64,000 nt of DNA from Sindora glabra. Taxonomy: Eukaryota > Streptophyta > Magnoliopsida > Fabales > Fabaceae. Below are positions 62,374 to 64,000 of this stretch, piece by piece (position 1 is the first letter of the stretch; each line of letters starts with the position of its first letter). The notes under the pieces are model-generated. The model was not told where the DNA came from, searched no databases, and worked only from the letters and a program-made list of their open reading frames with translations. A program made the position numbers and the translations under genes. The stretch is from positions 48,946,876-49,010,875 of the forward strand of contig CM035231.1 in NCBI GenBank assembly GCA_020226215.1, given 5' to 3'.

Positions 62374-63765
62374 TTAAGCATACACATCAGGGTTTTGGAG
62401 AAGATAAGCTTCCACCAATTTGTAAATGCCCAAGGCCTTTTCCTTGCCAACCTTGATTTCCTCCTCACTGGGTTCATTATCACCTTTGGCATGATACTTG
62501 ATTGTCATCTTATTTTTGCTACCACCATCTGCTGTTGCCTCAAACTTAAAATCATAACCAATAAATTCAAACTTGTCCTTCAAGTCATCTCCTTCAATCA
62601 TGGTGTAACTAAAAGTAAAAGTCTCCTCATTTAACTCGTCGATTCGGTTCTTTACACTCTTTACTTGGATATCTGCAGGAATAGCAGTTAGTCTAAGATG
62701 CATAGACATTGATACAGATTATGTGGGACGACACAACACAAACACATTAGCCCCATAAAATTTAAAGAACACATTACCCATTAATAATATATCAATATAT
62801 GTGTTCAAGATTTATATTAATCTCTCAGAAAATAAATCTAACTTCAGAAAAATATTGACACTTAAAATAGTACTAAAACAAATTCCCTTACATATCATCA
62901 ACACCGGTGTATCAAAGATTTACATCGATCTTTTGTGAAGAAATAGGAATATAAAAAATTGCGCCAATATCAATATTCTATCTCAAGAAGGTATTGACTT
63001 TAGTTTGATGGGAGGACAGTTTCTTACCATTGCTGTTCACAATTTTCTTTTTTTTTTTGGTTGTATACGATGGCTGGCTGGGGCATCCACCTTGGCCAGT
63101 GATTAGATTATTAAAAGGTTTTCTCATTTCAATCTGGATTATTTTCCAGATTTAAATTCTGCCATTAATAAGTAAAATTCAATTAAAACTAGCATACCAT
63201 CCACTAAATCATCACTATTTTGCTATTTTGCTTTTCACAATTTTTAATTTTTCTTGGAAGAGGTGGAGCTTTTATTTAATTTTTTTTAACTAAAATACAT
63301 ATATAAGCATATGTGTTTATATTATATATATATAGATAGATATTTAGAAATAAGTTAATTTTAAAACAATTTTTAAAATTGTCTAATTAATACTTGTAGT
63401 CCATGGATGTGACATCAAGTAAAAAAATTATAATTTTTTAAAACACCATGAATAAGTACTCCACACATTCGAATGCGACGGCACAAAAACAAATCGATGT
63501 GCTGGTAATTCTTACTAATAGTACTAGTGCGTAACAATTGAAACTATATGATGACTGTGGTTTTATGTTAGTAGTACTTGCCTTCAGCAAAGTTAATCTG
63601 CCTGATGCTTCCGGCTCCACCATCGCCTTCGATGATTTCAATGCTTTTAACAACCTGCGGCATAAGTTTTGGGATGAGGTTCTGAGAATCAGTAACCAAG
63701 GCCTTGAACAACCTTGCTGGAGATATTGCAGATGTGTGCTCATCCGCGACGGTGTAAATACCCAT
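62374..63765 (-). CDS. PR-10 / Bet v 1 family protein, gene B
   Basis: Two exons on the minus strand, 63765-63582 and 62672-62374, separated by a 909-bp intron, give 160 aa, the standard length. Exon 1 starts MGIYTVADEHTSAISPARLF and has the intact Gly-rich loop EGDGGAGSIRQ. Exon 2 carries KNRIDELNEETFTFSYTMIE and ends GIYKLVEAYLLQNPDVYA. The intron falls at the family position (phase 1, codon 62), but the donor there is GC: GAAG/gcaagt. The next GT downstream gives phase 2, which does not fit the acceptor tcctgcag/atatcc. With the GC donor the protein aligns with gene A without a gap across the junction. Function is as for the family: small cytosolic ligand-binding, stress-related protein. 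It shares orientation with gene A, 1.8 kb apart, as expected from tandem duplication, although exon 2 has diverged considerably. Confidence 0.9.
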
Positions 63766-63848
63766 GATCTTGTTTCGATTTAAGACAATGAAATTAGGGT
63801 TTCTGAAATTGTAATGAGAGATGGGCTGATTGATTGCTGAGAGACTGT

Positions 63849-63856
63849 TATTTATA
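63849..63856 (-). promoter_or_regulatory. TATA box of PR-10 gene B
   Basis: TATAAATA on the minus strand, 84-91 bp before the ATG, the same spacing as in gene A. The rest of the upstream sequence reaches the window edge and includes a (TTTG)n tract at 63,880-63,897 and a (TA)n tract near 63,977-63,993. Confidence 0.7.
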
Positions 63857-64000
63857 CAGCCTTCTGGTTCAGTGCTTTTTGTTTGTTTGTTTGTTTTCTT
63901 TGTTTGAAGCTCCTGTCCTAATTTGGATACATAAGATCAACAAGAAAATCCACAAGAGCGATGTTTCCAAGATTGATATATATATATATATATAAGAATA

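Overview
The window is AT-rich nuclear DNA of a flowering plant, almost certainly a eudicot. The evidence is GT-AG introns of plant size, a plant WDR43/UTP5-type WD40 gene, a heavy-metal-associated isoprenylated plant protein (HIPP), two PR-10/Bet v 1 genes, and many plant transposon types (CACTA, Stowaway-like and PIF/Harbinger-like MITEs, a Mutator-like element with a plant mobile domain, copia). The species cannot be told from the sequence. There are no prokaryotic features, no CRISPR array, and no tRNA or rRNA gene that I could see.

Layout. Positions 1-20,900 hold no gene I can recognise. They contain a higher-order AT tandem array (1-1,460), a CACTA-type end rich in a palindromic 10-mer (about 1,734-2,115), two inverted copies of one 320-bp MITE (3,147 and 17,117), long (TA)n tracts, and a 2.4-kb non-autonomous CACTA element with both ends and a 3-bp target duplication (10,835-13,254). 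Positions 20,950-23,925 are a broken, 3'-truncated copy of the WDR43 gene. Positions 24,000-43,250 are transposon country: a PIF-like MITE, a decayed copia element (31,260-32,790), a second copy of a repeat already seen at 19.6 kb, and a decayed Mutator-like/plant-mobile-domain gene (37,820-40,145).

The gene-bearing part is 43,260-64,000. A complete 12-exon WDR43/UTP5-like gene (+, predicted 605 aa) has three site II (TGGGCY) promoter motifs and a 5'-UTR intron. It converges on a three-exon HIPP gene (-, predicted 270 aa, CaaX end). After 5.5 kb of AT-rich spacer come two tandem PR-10/Bet v 1 genes (-, predicted 154 and 160 aa), both with one intron at the family position; the second appears to use a GC-AG intron. 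These genes do not form a pathway: one is ribosome biogenesis, one metal or membrane signalling, two are stress or ligand-binding proteins.

The most interesting items are the Mutator-N-terminus/plant-mobile-domain fusion that lacks a recognisable DDE core, the GC-AG intron of the PR-10 gene, the precise but truncated WDR43 duplicate, and the intact-ended CACTA element. Gene models were spliced by hand from conserved frame and splice sites and have not been checked against transcripts or databases.
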